From assembly GCF_000708715.2 (NCBI RefSeq), contig NZ_JENB01000009.1:1-64000 (forward strand): DNA of 64,000 nt. The letters are read 5' to 3'. Position 1 is the first letter of the stretch, and every line of letters starts with the position of its first letter. The translations under genes and the position numbers were made by a program. The DNA is from Pseudomonas putida W15Oct28. GTDB taxonomy: Bacteria > Pseudomonadota > Gammaproteobacteria > Pseudomonadales > Pseudomonadaceae. The notes below the pieces were generated by a model. It made no database searches. It had not been told where the DNA came from and was given only the letters and a program-made list of their open reading frames with translations. Of this stretch, positions 38,439 to 47,052 are shown in pieces.

Positions 38439-39868
38439 TATTGCGCGGCCAAGGTAGTGGCGGGTACATCAAGGCGCTGGCCAACCTTCAGCTCATCGGT
38501 CTTGAGGCTGTTGGTGCTGCGCAGGCTGGCCACGCTCACCTGGTAGCGCACGGCGAGCATCGCCAGGGTTTCGCCAGGGCGTACCGTGTGCTCACGTGGG
38601 CCGGCGGCAATCTTGCCGGTGTCACGCAACCAGGCGATGTAGGTACCTGGCGGCGGGTTTTGCTGGAAGTACTGGCGCACACCGGTATGAATCGAACGGG
38701 CCAAGGCCTGCTGATGGCTGGCGGTGGCCAGCTTGGCGGCTTCGTTGTTGTTCGAGATGAACCCGGTTTCAACGAGGATCGACGGAATATCCGGCGACTT
38801 CAGCACCATGAAGCCGGCCTGTTCCACACGTTGCTTGTGCAGCGAGGTGACACGGCCCATGTTGCCCAGCACCTTCTGCCCCACGTTGAGGCTGGAACTG
38901 AGCGTGGCGGTCATCGACAGGTCCAGCAGCACGCCGGCCAGCATGCGGTCCTTGTCATCAAGGCTGACGTTCCCGGCACCGCCGATCAGGTCAGAACGGT
39001 TTTCCGTGTCGGCCAGCCAGCGCGCGGTCTCGGAGGTGGCGCCGCGATCAGACAGGGCGAACACGGAGGCGCCAAAGGCGGCGCGGGATGGTGCGGCGTC
39101 GGCATGGATCGAGATAAACAGGTCGGCGCCTTTCTTGCGGGCGATTTCCGTGCGTTTACGCAGCGGAATGAAGTAGTCGCCCGTACGGGTCAGCTCGGCA
39201 CGGAAGCCTCTCTCGCTGTTGATCTGGCGCTGCAGCTCTTTGGCAATCTGCAGCACGATGTCTTTTTCATGCTGGCCGCGCGAGCCGGAGGCACCCGGGT
39301 CTTCGCCACCGTGGCCGGCGTCGATGGCAACCACGATCTCACGCTTGCCGCTTGGTACCGGCGGCAACTTGATGGCGGGCTGGGCCGGGGATACCGGCAC
39401 CGCTGGCGTGGTCGCAGGCGTCTGTACCGGCGCCGGGGCCGGAGGTGGCGTGCTTGCCGCAATGGCGTCGGCTTCCTGGTCGTACAGGTCGACCACCAGG
39501 CGATTGCCGTACTGAGCGTTCGGCGCCAGCGTGAAGCTTTTCGGGGTGACCGACTTTTTCAGGTCGACCACCACCCGCAGGTCGGTCGGGGTGCGTTGGG
39601 CCGACCGCACGCTGCTGATCGGCGTGTTGGACGTGGCCACATTCAATGGTGCGGCCAGGGTCGCGCCATTGATGTCGATAACCAGGCGATCAGGCGCGCT
39701 CAAGGTGAAGACGCTGTGCTGCACGGGGCCAGACAGGTCGAAGACCAGCCGCGTGTTGTCTGGCGCGCGCCACAGGCGCACGCTCTTGACTTGAGTGACG
39801 GCCAGAGCCTCAACGGTCACCGTTGTCAGCAGCAGCCCAACGATGGCGACCAGTGCGCGTATGCGCAT
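38438..39868 (-). CDS. amiB: N-acetylmuramoyl-L-alanine amidase AmiB
   Basis: This 476-residue periplasmic wall hydrolase splits daughter cells. A signal peptide ([20 protein letters not shown]) precedes an N-terminal AMIN domain (about 27-130), a Pro-rich linker ([12 protein letters not shown]) and a zinc amidase_3 domain (about 175-400). The amidase has [14 protein letters not shown], the SIHADA motif, and EVTGFIS-like [14 protein letters not shown]-terminal LysM repeat ([29 protein letters not shown]) anchors it to peptidoglycan; the LysM is absent in the E. coli enzyme AmiC. It lies between tsaE and mutL, an order widely conserved in gammaproteobacteria. Confidence 0.96.
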   Translation of the reverse strand: MRIRALVAIVGLLLTTVTVEALAVTQVKSVRLWRAPDNTRLVFDLSGPVQHSVFTLSAPDRLVIDINGATLAAPLNVATSNTPISSVRSAQRTPTDLRVVVDLKKSVTPKSFTLAPNAQYGNRLVVDLYDQEADAIAASTPPPAPAPVQTPATTPAVPVSPAQPAIKLPPVPSGKREIVVAIDAGHGGEDPGASGSRGQHEKDIVLQIAKELQRQINSERGFRAELTRTGDYFIPLRKRTEIARKKGADLFISIHADAAPSRAAFGASVFALSDRGATSETARWLADTENRSDLIGGAGNVSLDDKDRMLAGVLLDLSMTATLSSSLNVGQKVLGNMGRVTSLHKQRVEQAGFMVLKSPDIPSILVETGFISNNNEAAKLATASHQQALARSIHTGVRQYFQQNPPPGTYIAWLRDTGKIAAGPREHTVRPGETLAMLAVRYQVSVASLRSTNSLKTDELKVGQRLDVPATTLAAQ

Positions 39869-39879
39869 ACCTACCCCAC

Positions 39880-40353
39880 TTACTGTTTATAGTGTTTGGC
39901 CAGTGCCACGCACCAGGCCTCGCCGCGAGCCCCCTGCGGCGAAAGGATCAGCGAGCGTCCGCCCGCTTGGGGGCTTATGGTAATGGTCAGGTCAGGCTTT
40001 GGCAAAACGCCCGCACCCTTTTGTGGCCACTCGAACAGGCACAGCGGGTCGCCCTCGAAGTAATCACGAATACCCATGAACTCCAGCTCCTCCGGATCGA
40101 CCAGGCGATAAAGGTCGAAATGGAAGGCCCGCACCTCACCGATTTCGTAGGGTTCGACCACGGTGAAGGTCGGGCTTTTCACTGCACCCGTATGGCCCAG
40201 GCCACGGATCAGCCCTCGGGAAAGCGTAGTCTTGCCCGCCCCCAGGTCGCCTTCAAGAAAGATCACGCCGCGACCGCCGGTCACCTCGGCCAGTGCTGCG
40301 CCAAACTTGACCGTGGCGTCTTCATCGGCCAGAAACAGGGTTATGCCAGACAC
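39880..40353 (-). CDS. tsaE: tRNA threonylcarbamoyladenosine biosynthesis ATPase TsaE
   Basis: This 157-residue P-loop ATPase is required for t6A37 formation on ANN-decoding tRNAs with TsaB and TsaD. Walker A is LEGDLGAGKTTLSRGLIRGLG, followed by the conserved VKSPTFTVVEPYEI and HFDLYRLVDPEELEFMGIRDYF. The start overlaps the nnrD end by 13 bases and amiB starts 11 bases after its stop, consistent with one operon. Confidence 0.97.
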   Translation of the reverse strand: MSGITLFLADEDATVKFGAALAEVTGGRGVIFLEGDLGAGKTTLSRGLIRGLGHTGAVKSPTFTVVEPYEIGEVRAFHFDLYRLVDPEELEFMGIRDYFEGDPLCLFEWPQKGAGVLPKPDLTITISPQAGGRSLILSPQGARGEAWCVALAKHYKQ

Positions 40354-41201
40354 GCAGAATGCTCCTCCAGTAACTCACGAATGACCGGCGCCAGATCACT
40401 GGCCGCCAAGCCTCTACCTTTCACACCCAGCCGCTCGCCCGCACAGGCATGCAGCCATACCCCCAGGCCAGCGGCCTGCCAGGCATCCAGCCCTTGGGCC
40501 AACAACGCCGCCAGCACACCGGTCAGCACATCGCCAAAGCCGGCGCCGGCCATCGCCGGATGGCCTCGCTCGCACAGCATCAGCTGCCCGGCCGGGTCGG
40601 CTACCAGTGTGCCGGCGCCCTTGAGCACGCAAACGCTGTTGTACCGGCGCGCCAGCTTGCGCGCAGCGCCCTGGCGGTCGGCCTGCACCGCCTCGGTGGA
40701 AATGCCCAGCAGCCGCGCCGCCTCCCCCGGGTGCGGGGTGAGGATGCTGCCACTGGGCAGGGCCAGGGGGGTACGCGCCAGCAAATTCAGGGCATCGGCG
40801 TCCCACACCTGCGGCTGTTCGGCGTTGGCCACTGCCGACAGCAGGCTACGCCCCCACGCCGCCTGCCCGAGCCCCGGGCCCATTACCAACACCGAGGCGC
40901 GCTCCAGCACGCCCATCAACTGGTTGGCCGAGCTGACGCCCAGGCACATGGCCTCGGGCAGGCGGGCCAGGCTCGCGCCCACATGCTCAGGGCGCGTCGC
41001 CACACTAACCAGCCCGGCGCCGCAGCGCAGGGCGGCTTCAGCGCTCAACAACACAGCGCCGCCGGTGCCCAGGTCGCCACCGACCACCAGCACATGGCCA
41101 AAGTCGCCTTTATGGGCATACACAGGCCGCGTCGGCAGGTGCGCGACGGTCACGCTGCTAAGCAGTTGCGGGGCATGGCTGGGGTGTTTGGTCTGCGGCA
41201 T
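40341..41201 (-). CDS. nnrD: ADP-dependent NAD(P)H-hydrate dehydratase NnrD (stand-alone)
   Basis: This ribokinase-fold enzyme of about 286 residues repairs the hydrated, inactive forms of NADH and NADPH. Seen: HKGDFGHVLVVGGDLGTGGAVLLSAEAALRCGAGLV, VMGPGLGQ, DADALNLLA, LTPHPGEAARLLG and the catalytic region GAGFGDVLTG. The last departs slightly from the usual TGGTGDVLTG (Phe for Thr/Ser). Unlike E. coli NnrDE (YjeF), the N-terminal epimerase domain is absent; queG starts divergently only 65 bases upstream. The ATG at 41201 is chosen because upstream codons run into the divergent promoter region. Confidence 0.92.
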   Translation of the reverse strand: MPQTKHPSHAPQLLSSVTVAHLPTRPVYAHKGDFGHVLVVGGDLGTGGAVLLSAEAALRCGAGLVSVATRPEHVGASLARLPEAMCLGVSSANQLMGVLERASVLVMGPGLGQAAWGRSLLSAVANAEQPQVWDADALNLLARTPLALPSGSILTPHPGEAARLLGISTEAVQADRQGAARKLARRYNSVCVLKGAGTLVADPAGQLMLCERGHPAMAGAGFGDVLTGVLAALLAQGLDAWQAAGLGVWLHACAGERLGVKGRGLAASDLAPVIRELLEEHSACLA

Positions 41202-41266
41202 GGGGTCAAAGGCTCCAATGTCTGGCAGAATTATACGCACCTGAGCCCGTATTGCCTTGCCCATCC

Positions 41267-42331
41267 ATGTCCAGCTGCACACCTGACCTCGCCCAACTGG
41301 CCCAATCGATCAAGATTTGGGGCCAGGAACTCGGTTTTGCCCACGTCGGCATCGCCGGGGTCGACCTTGGCGAACACGAACACCACCTGCAGCGCTGGCT
41401 CGATGCCGGCTACCAGGGCGAAATGGAGTACCTGGGCGCGCACGGCAGCAAGCGCTCGCATCCTGACCAACTGATTCCCGGCACGGTACGGGTGGTCTCG
41501 CTGCGCATGGACTACCTGTCCGGCGACACACAGATGGCGCAGCGCCTGGCACAGCCGGAAAAGGCCTATATATCGCGCTATGCGCTGGGCCGGGACTACC
41601 ACAAGCTGGTGCGCAAGCGCGTGCAATTCCTGGCCGACCGCATCCAGGAAGCCATCGGCCCGTTCGGCTACCGCGCATTCGTCGACAGCGCCCCGGTGCT
41701 GGAAAAGGCCCTGGCCGAACAGGCCGGGCTGGGCTGGATCGGCAAGAACACCCTGCTGCTTAACCGCAAGGCAGGCAGTTACTTCTTCCTTGCCGAGCTG
41801 TTTGTCGACCTGCCGCTGCCGGTGGACGAAGCGACTACCAGTGAGCACTGCGGGCGCTGCCAGGCCTGCCTGGACATCTGCCCGACACAGGCGTTTGTCG
41901 GGCCTTATGTGCTGGATGCTCGGCGTTGCATCTCGTACCTGACCATCGAGCTGAGGGGCGCGATCCCTGTCGAGTTGCGCGCGAAGATGGGCAACCGGGT
42001 GTTCGGTTGCGATGACTGCCAGATCGTCTGCCCGTGGAACCGCTTTGCCAAGCACAGCCAGGAACAGGACTTCCAGCCACGGCATGGGCTGGAGAATGCC
42101 GAGTTGGCAGAGATGTTCCTGTGGGATGAACGCACCTTCCTGCGCAAGACCGAGGGTGGGCCGTTGCGGCGGGCGGGCTATGAACGGTTTTTACGCAACC
42201 TGGCGGTGGGGTTGGGCAATGCGCCTTCCACCATTCCAGTGATCGAGGCGCTTAAGGCGCGGCGTGACGATGAATCGGAACTGGTACGCGAACATGTGGA
42301 GTGGGCGCTGGCCCGGCACGACATTCAATAG
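41267..42331 (+). CDS. queG: Epoxyqueuosine reductase QueG
   Basis: This 354-residue cobalamin-dependent iron-sulphur enzyme performs the last step of queuosine synthesis, reducing epoxyqueuosine in tRNA. The N-terminal substrate domain (ELGFAHVGIAGVDLGEHEHHLQRWLDAGYQGEMEYL) precedes two ferredoxin-like cluster motifs, CGRCQACLDICP and CDDCQIVCPWNRF, and a HEAT-like C-terminus. The ATG at 41267 is chosen over a TTG at 41252; no strong ribosome-binding site is visible for either. It is divergent from nnrD. Confidence 0.96.
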   Translation: MSSCTPDLAQLAQSIKIWGQELGFAHVGIAGVDLGEHEHHLQRWLDAGYQGEMEYLGAHGSKRSHPDQLIPGTVRVVSLRMDYLSGDTQMAQRLAQPEKAYISRYALGRDYHKLVRKRVQFLADRIQEAIGPFGYRAFVDSAPVLEKALAEQAGLGWIGKNTLLLNRKAGSYFFLAELFVDLPLPVDEATTSEHCGRCQACLDICPTQAFVGPYVLDARRCISYLTIELRGAIPVELRAKMGNRVFGCDDCQIVCPWNRFAKHSQEQDFQPRHGLENAELAEMFLWDERTFLRKTEGGPLRRAGYERFLRNLAVGLGNAPSTIPVIEALKARRDDESELVREHVEWALARHDIQ

Positions 42332-42358
42332 CGACTAGCTCAAAGCTTGCACGATCCT

Positions 42359-42445
42359 TGTGGGAGCGGGCGTGCCCGCGAATCAGGCAACTCGGTGCAT
42401 GGCACCGGCTCCGCCGGTGTTCGCGGGCGCGCCCGCTCCCACAGG
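42359..42445. repeat. Composite REP pair with central hairpin between queG and yadS-like gene
   Basis: Arms 42359-42382 and 42420-42443 (tgtgggagcgggc...gcgaa), nearly perfect, flank a stem caccggc/gccggtg at 42403-42419. Convergent junction. Confidence 0.9.
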
Positions 42446-42467
42446 GGCAATGTAGCCCCCAACTCCC

Positions 42468-43079
42468 TTATTGCTGGTCGTTGTAGTGGAACTTGGGCAT
42501 TTCCCAGTGGAAGCGAATCGCCAATAGCCGCACCAAAAACCCGCCAAACAAGGTCAGCAGCATCGCCTGTTCTGCCGGCACCTTGAAATACACGCACCCC
42601 AGGTAGAACCACGCCGCCGCAAACGACACGCTGGCATACAGCTCACGGCGGAACACCAGTGGAATGTCGTTACAGAAGATATCCCGCAAGATCCCGCCAA
42701 ACACCCCGGTGATCACCCCACTGATCGAGGCCACCAGCATGCCCTGCCCCATCTCCAGCGCGGTCATGCAGCCGATCAGGGTAAAGGCCACCAGCCCCAG
42801 GGCGTCGAGCACCAGGAACAGCGAGCGCAGGCGGCGCATCATCGGGGCAATGAAAATGGTCAGCAACGCCGCAAAGCTGGTCAGCACCAGGTACTCCGGG
42901 TGCTTCACCCAGGTCAGCGGGTAATGCCCGAGCAGCACGTCGCGCACCGAGCCGCCACCCAGGGCGGTGACGCAGGCGATCAGCACCACGCCAAACCAGT
43001 CCATGCCGCGGCGCCCGGCAGACAACGCGCCGGTCATGGCTTCGGCGGTGATAGCGATGAGGTAGAGCATCAACAACAT
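42468..43079 (-). CDS. Trimeric intracellular cation-selective channel-like protein (YadS/UPF0126)
   Basis: This membrane protein of about 203 residues has seven hydrophobic segments arranged as two repeats. The repeats carry the glycine-rich signatures VTALGGGSVRDVLLG and ITGVFGGILRDIFC, which define the UPF0126/YadS family. Bacterial members have been crystallised as TRIC-type channels, so monovalent cation movement is likely, but glycine-uptake roles have also been proposed for relatives. ATGs at 43079 and 43070 are both possible, and neither has a strong ribosome-binding site. A terminator separates it from orn upstream. Confidence 0.88.
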   Translation of the reverse strand: MLLMLYLIAITAEAMTGALSAGRRGMDWFGVVLIACVTALGGGSVRDVLLGHYPLTWVKHPEYLVLTSFAALLTIFIAPMMRRLRSLFLVLDALGLVAFTLIGCMTALEMGQGMLVASISGVITGVFGGILRDIFCNDIPLVFRRELYASVSFAAAWFYLGCVYFKVPAEQAMLLTLFGGFLVRLLAIRFHWEMPKFHYNDQQ

Positions 43080-43132
43080 GGCGCGGGTCCGTGCGAGAAA
43101 GGCGCGCAGTCTAACCAGTTGCCCAAGGCACC

Positions 43133-43166
43133 AAAAGGGGGCGCAGATACAATATCTGCGCCTTTT
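43133..43166. terminator. Bidirectional-looking terminator after orn
   Basis: A perfect ten-base stem (ggcgcagata/tatctgcgcc) with a three-base loop is flanked by aaaa on one side and tttt on the other. It lies immediately after the orn stop (43171) and before the yadS-like start. Confidence 0.85.
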
Positions 43167-43170
43167 CGGC

Positions 43171-43713
43171 TCACACCTTGATGAAGTGCTCGCGGTAGTG
43201 GCGCAGTTCGGCGATCGATTCGCGGATATCATCCAGCGCCAGGTGGGTATTGCCCTTCTTGAAGCTGTCACGCACGTCCGGCGCCCAGCGCGCGGCCAGC
43301 TCCTTCAGGGTGGAGACATCCAGGTTGCGGTAGTGGAAGTAGTTTTCCAGGTTGCGCATGTGGCGATAGAGGAAGCGGCGGTCCTGGCAGATGCTGTTGC
43401 CGCAGATCGGAGACTTGCCTTTTGGCACCCACTGCTCGAGGAAGGCGATGGTCTGCGCCTCGGCTTCAGCCATGCTGACCTTGCTCTCGCGTACGCGCTG
43501 GGTCAGGCCCGAAGCACCGTGGGTGCGGGTGTTCCATTCGTCCATGCGCGCCAGCACTTCGTCACTGTGGTGAATGGCGATCACCGGCCCTTCCGCCAGG
43601 GTGTTCAGCTCGCTGTCGGTGACGATGGTGGCCATCTCGATGATGACATCGCTGTCCGGATCCAGGCCGGTCATTTCCAGGTCGATCCAGATCAGGTTCT
43701 GTGGGTTTTGCAT
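43171..43713 (-). CDS. orn: Oligoribonuclease
   Basis: This 180-residue DEDDh 3'-5' exonuclease degrades two- to five-nucleotide RNA and linear pGpG from c-di-GMP turnover, and is essential in many pseudomonads. ExoI is [16 protein letters not shown], ExoII lies in [15 protein letters not shown], and ExoIII ends with [14 protein letters not shown]. The length and N-terminus are standard. It is divergent from rsgA, and a shared promoter region of about 150 bases lies between. Confidence 0.98.
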   Translation of the reverse strand: MQNPQNLIWIDLEMTGLDPDSDVIIEMATIVTDSELNTLAEGPVIAIHHSDEVLARMDEWNTRTHGASGLTQRVRESKVSMAEAEAQTIAFLEQWVPKGKSPICGNSICQDRRFLYRHMRNLENYFHYRNLDVSTLKELAARWAPDVRDSFKKGNTHLALDDIRESIAELRHYREHFIKV

Positions 43714-43863
43714 GCAGGGCTCCTCATATAGGCCGTCATATTAGCCTAGTGACCAAAGCACGCCCATTCACCGCACAAAGGTAAGCGGAATAGTCCAGCG
43801 CCTGGCGTGCTAAACTGCCAGCCGTTTTCAATGCCCTTCCCGGGCCTTTCTCACGGTACCTTC

Positions 43864-44895
43864 ATGGCCAAACGCCAGCTCAATCGCCGCCAGAACTGGC
43901 GGATCGAAAAAATCCAGGGTGAGCGCGCCGCTCGCGCCGCCAAACGCGAGCAGCACGCACTGCAAGAACTGGAGGGCGGCGACCTGGGACCGGAGCAACT
44001 GGGCCTGGTGATCGCGCACTTTGGTGTGCAGGTAGAAGTTGAAGCCCAGGATGGCGAAACCGCAGGCCAGGTGTTCCGCTGCCATTTGCGCGCCAACCTG
44101 CCGGCACTGGTCACCGGCGACCGTGTCGTGTGGCGTGCGGGTAACCAGGGCATCGGCGTGATCGTGGCGCAGATGCCACGCAGCACCGAGCTGTGCCGGC
44201 CGAACAACCACGGCCAACTCAAGCCGGTGGCCGCCAACGTCGACCTGATCGTGATCGTGTTCGCCCCTGCCCCCGAGCCGCACCCGAACCTGATCGACCG
44301 CTACCTGGTAGCGGCCGAGCACGCCGGCCTGCGCCCGCTGCTGCTGCTGAACAAGGCCGACCTGATCAACGACGAGAACGGCCCCGGCCTGCATGCGCTG
44401 CTGGAAGTCTACCGCGAGCTGGGCTACCCGCTGCTGGAAGTATCGGCACACCAGGGTGACGGCATGCAGCGCCTGCAACAGCAACTCGACGGCCACATCA
44501 GTGTGTTCGTCGGCCAGTCGGGGGTGGGCAAGTCGTCGCTGGTCAACAGCCTGCTGCCAGATGCCGGCACCCGTGTCGGCGACCTGTCGGAATGGTCGGG
44601 CCAAGGTACTCACACCACCACCACGGCGCGGCTGTACCACTTCCCTAACGGCGGCGATCTGATCGACTCGCCGGGCATCCGCGAGTTCGGCCTTGGCCAT
44701 GTCAGCCGCGACGACGTGGAAGATGGCTTCATCGAGTTCCGCGACCTGTTCGGCACCTGCCGCTTCCGCGACTGCAAGCACGACCGCGAACCGGGCTGCG
44801 CGCTGCTCAAGGCACTGGACGAGGGGCGGATCAAGCCGCAACGCATGAACAGCTACCGCTCGATCATCGCCAGCCTGACGGAAGACAGCTACTGA
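43864..44895 (+). CDS. rsgA: Small ribosomal subunit biogenesis GTPase RsgA
   Basis: This 343-residue circularly permuted GTPase acts in late 30S maturation. A basic N-terminal tail ([21 protein letters not shown]) leads into an OB fold (about 50-120). The G domain has motifs in permuted order, G4 LLLNKADL, then G1 [12 protein letters not shown], then G3 [10 protein letters not shown]. The C-terminal zinc site is [16 protein letters not shown]. The ATG at 43864 is the family start; the frame opens 19 codons earlier. A composite REP follows its stop. Confidence 0.97.
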   Translation: MAKRQLNRRQNWRIEKIQGERAARAAKREQHALQELEGGDLGPEQLGLVIAHFGVQVEVEAQDGETAGQVFRCHLRANLPALVTGDRVVWRAGNQGIGVIVAQMPRSTELCRPNNHGQLKPVAANVDLIVIVFAPAPEPHPNLIDRYLVAAEHAGLRPLLLLNKADLINDENGPGLHALLEVYRELGYPLLEVSAHQGDGMQRLQQQLDGHISVFVGQSGVGKSSLVNSLLPDAGTRVGDLSEWSGQGTHTTTTARLYHFPNGGDLIDSPGIREFGLGHVSRDDVEDGFIEFRDLFGTCRFRDCKHDREPGCALLKALDEGRIKPQRMNSYRSIIASLTEDSY

Positions 44896-44909
44896 TAGAG
44901 CAAGCCGCC

Positions 44910-44998
44910 CCTGTGGGAGCGGGCATGCCCGCGAAGCAGGCGGCGCGGTTTATGGCACCGGCTGCGCCGGTGTTCGCGGGCATGCCCGCTCCCACAGG
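44910..44998. repeat. Composite REP pair with central hairpin between rsgA and motB
   Basis: Perfect 26-base arms (44910-44935, 44973-44998) flank a stem caccggc/gccggtg at 44956-44972. Convergent junction. Confidence 0.92.
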
Positions 44999-45032
44999 AA
45001 TGGCGCAGTCCTGCAGTTAGCACAAAAACCGT

Positions 45033-46067
45033 TTACTGCTCCTTGGCCTCATCCATCTTCAGCGTGCCATCTTCAAAGATGTTCAGCTTCTGGCGCAGCT
45101 CACGCGGTTGCATCGGTGCTTGTTCAGTTGAACCTGGCGCAACCGGTGCCGAAGCCCCTGGCGCAGCGCCGCTGGCCGGCGGCGCAGCAGGCTCGGCAGC
45201 CGGCGCTTCCGGTGCGCCCTGCTCACCCTCGATATTGCGCTGGGCCTTCTTGGTCAGCACGATGATATCGATACGGCGGTTGACCGGGTTGAACGGGTCC
45301 TTACGGTCGAACAGCGACGACGAGGCATAACCCACCACCCGCGCCACCTGCCCGTCCGGGTAACCACCGGCCACCAGCGCACGGCGCGCAGCGTTGGCAC
45401 GGTTGGCCGACAGTTCCCAGTTGCCGAACTCACCACTGCCGGCATACGGCTTGGCATCGGTGTGGCCGCTGATGCTGACCTTGTTCGGCACCGCCTTGAT
45501 GGTGTCGGCCATGGCCAGCAGGATGTCTTCAAAGTACGGCTGCAAGCGGGCGCTGCCGATATCGAACATCGGCCGGTTCTCGGCATCCATGATCTGGATG
45601 CGCAGGCCATCCTGGGTGATCTCGAACAGGATCTGGTCCTTGAACTTCTGCAGCTGCGGGTTCTCTTCAACCTTGTTCTGCAGTTCCTGCAGCAGCAACT
45701 CCAGGCGCTCGCGCTCGACCTGCTCGGCCATGGTCTCGACCTGGTCCTTGCTCATCTGGGTCGTGCTTTCGGGCATCGGCTCGGATTTCACTTCCGGGTT
45801 GATGGTTTTCTCCGGCGCCAGCTCTGGCGAGCCGCCCAGGTCGATGACATAGGGCGTGCCGCTTTCCGAGAAGCCGATCGGGTCCTGGAAGTAGCCGGCA
45901 ATGGCGATTTTCTGCTCCGGCGTGGCCGTGGACATCAGCCACAGCACCAGGAAGAACGCCATCATTGCCGTAGCAAAGTCGGCAAATGCGATTTTCCAGG
46001 CGCCGCCGTGGTGGCCGCCGCCAAAGCGCTTGACGCGCTTTACGATGATGGGCTGATTGTTTTCCAT
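45033..46067 (-). CDS. motB: Flagellar motor stator protein MotB
   Basis: This 344-residue inner-membrane protein forms the proton-driven stator with MotA and anchors it to peptidoglycan. The basic N-terminus VKRVKRFGGGHHGGAWKIAFADFATAMMAFFLVLWLM contains the single membrane helix and the proton-binding Asp (in AFADF). A plug/linker follows. The OmpA-like domain has ISGHTDAKPYAGSGEFGNWELSANRANAARR. The C-terminal ~60 residues are Ala/Pro-rich and of low complexity. It starts three bases after the motA stop. Confidence 0.97.
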   Translation of the reverse strand: MENNQPIIVKRVKRFGGGHHGGAWKIAFADFATAMMAFFLVLWLMSTATPEQKIAIAGYFQDPIGFSESGTPYVIDLGGSPELAPEKTINPEVKSEPMPESTTQMSKDQVETMAEQVERERLELLLQELQNKVEENPQLQKFKDQILFEITQDGLRIQIMDAENRPMFDIGSARLQPYFEDILLAMADTIKAVPNKVSISGHTDAKPYAGSGEFGNWELSANRANAARRALVAGGYPDGQVARVVGYASSSLFDRKDPFNPVNRRIDIIVLTKKAQRNIEGEQGAPEAPAAEPAAPPASGAAPGASAPVAPGSTEQAPMQPRELRQKLNIFEDGTLKMDEAKEQ

Positions 46068-46070
46068 GAC

Positions 46071-46922
46071 TCAGCGACCGCGAACCGCTTGTTCCAGCTC
46101 GGCGAAACTTGGGCGGTGCATGGGGTACAGCACCTTGCGCCCGAACTCGACGGCCAGCGAAGGTGGCATGCCCGAGGCCGAGGCAACCAGCGAAGCCTTG
46201 ATCGATTCGTAGAGGTTCAGCTCTTCCTTGGCATCGTGCTCCAGGCACTTGGCCAACGGGCCGAAGAAGCCGTAGGCAGCCAGAATACCGAAGAAGGTGC
46301 CCACCAGCGCCGCACCCACGTGCATGCCGATGGCCGCCTGGTCACCCTCGCCCAGCGAGGCCATGGTCACCACGATACCCAGTACCGCCGCGACGATACC
46401 GAAACCAGGCATGCCGTCAGCGATGCCGGTCACAGCATGGGACGGGTGCTCCAGCTCTTCCTTCATGCTCAGCAGCTCCATGTCGAACAGGCCCTCGAGT
46501 TCGTGCGGGGCCATGTTGCCGGTGGACATGATGCGCAGGTAGTCGCAGACGAACGCGGTCATGCGCTCGTCGGCCAGTACGGTCGGGTACTTGGCGAAGA
46601 TCGGGCTGGCGGAGGCGTCCTCGATGTCGGCCTCGATGGCCATCATGCCTTCACGACGGCTCTTGTTGAGGATCTCGTACACCAGGCCCAGTACCTCCAG
46701 GTAGTAGGCATGGGTGAAGCGCGAGCCGAACATCTTCATCGACTTCTTGATGACGTGCATGGTCATGTGGCCAGGGTTGGCCTGCAGGAATGCACCAAAG
46801 GCTGCACCGCCGATGATCAGTACTTCGAACGGCTGGATCAGCGCTGCGATCTTGCCGTGGGAGAGCACGTAGCCGCCGAGCACGCTCGCGAATACGACGA
46901 TGATGCCGATAATTTTAGCCAT
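46071..46922 (-). CDS. motA: Flagellar motor stator protein MotA
   Basis: This 283-residue protein has four membrane segments and a large cytoplasmic loop that contacts FliG. The opening MAKIIGIIVVFASVLGGYVLSHGKIAALIQPFEVLIIGGAAFGAFL is typical. VTGIADGMPGFGIVAAVLGIVVTMASL and GAALVGTFFGILAAYGFFGPLA form TM3-TM4. It is the first gene of motAB, transcribed from the sigma-28 promoter at 46987-47013. Confidence 0.97.
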   Translation of the reverse strand: MAKIIGIIVVFASVLGGYVLSHGKIAALIQPFEVLIIGGAAFGAFLQANPGHMTMHVIKKSMKMFGSRFTHAYYLEVLGLVYEILNKSRREGMMAIEADIEDASASPIFAKYPTVLADERMTAFVCDYLRIMSTGNMAPHELEGLFDMELLSMKEELEHPSHAVTGIADGMPGFGIVAAVLGIVVTMASLGEGDQAAIGMHVGAALVGTFFGILAAYGFFGPLAKCLEHDAKEELNLYESIKASLVASASGMPPSLAVEFGRKVLYPMHRPSFAELEQAVRGR

Positions 46923-46986
46923 AGGTTCAAAGCACTTGCTGTCGTGGTCAGGGGAAGAGACGGGAGCTTTAAAACTCTTCTTCTAC

Positions 46987-47013
46987 TTATCGGCAGAACT
47001 GCGCCAGACTATA
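46987..47013 (-). promoter_or_regulatory. FliA (sigma-28) promoter of motAB
   Basis: The minus strand reads TATAGTCT (47013-47006), an 11-base spacer and GCCGATAA (46994-46987). The -10 is a perfect match and the -35 matches six of eight bases of TAAAGTTT-N11-GCCGATAA. The start would be about 60 bases before the motA ATG. Confidence 0.88.
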
Positions 47014-47052
47014 GCCACTCAATGCGAAAAGCCAGTTCGGACTGATGTCAAA

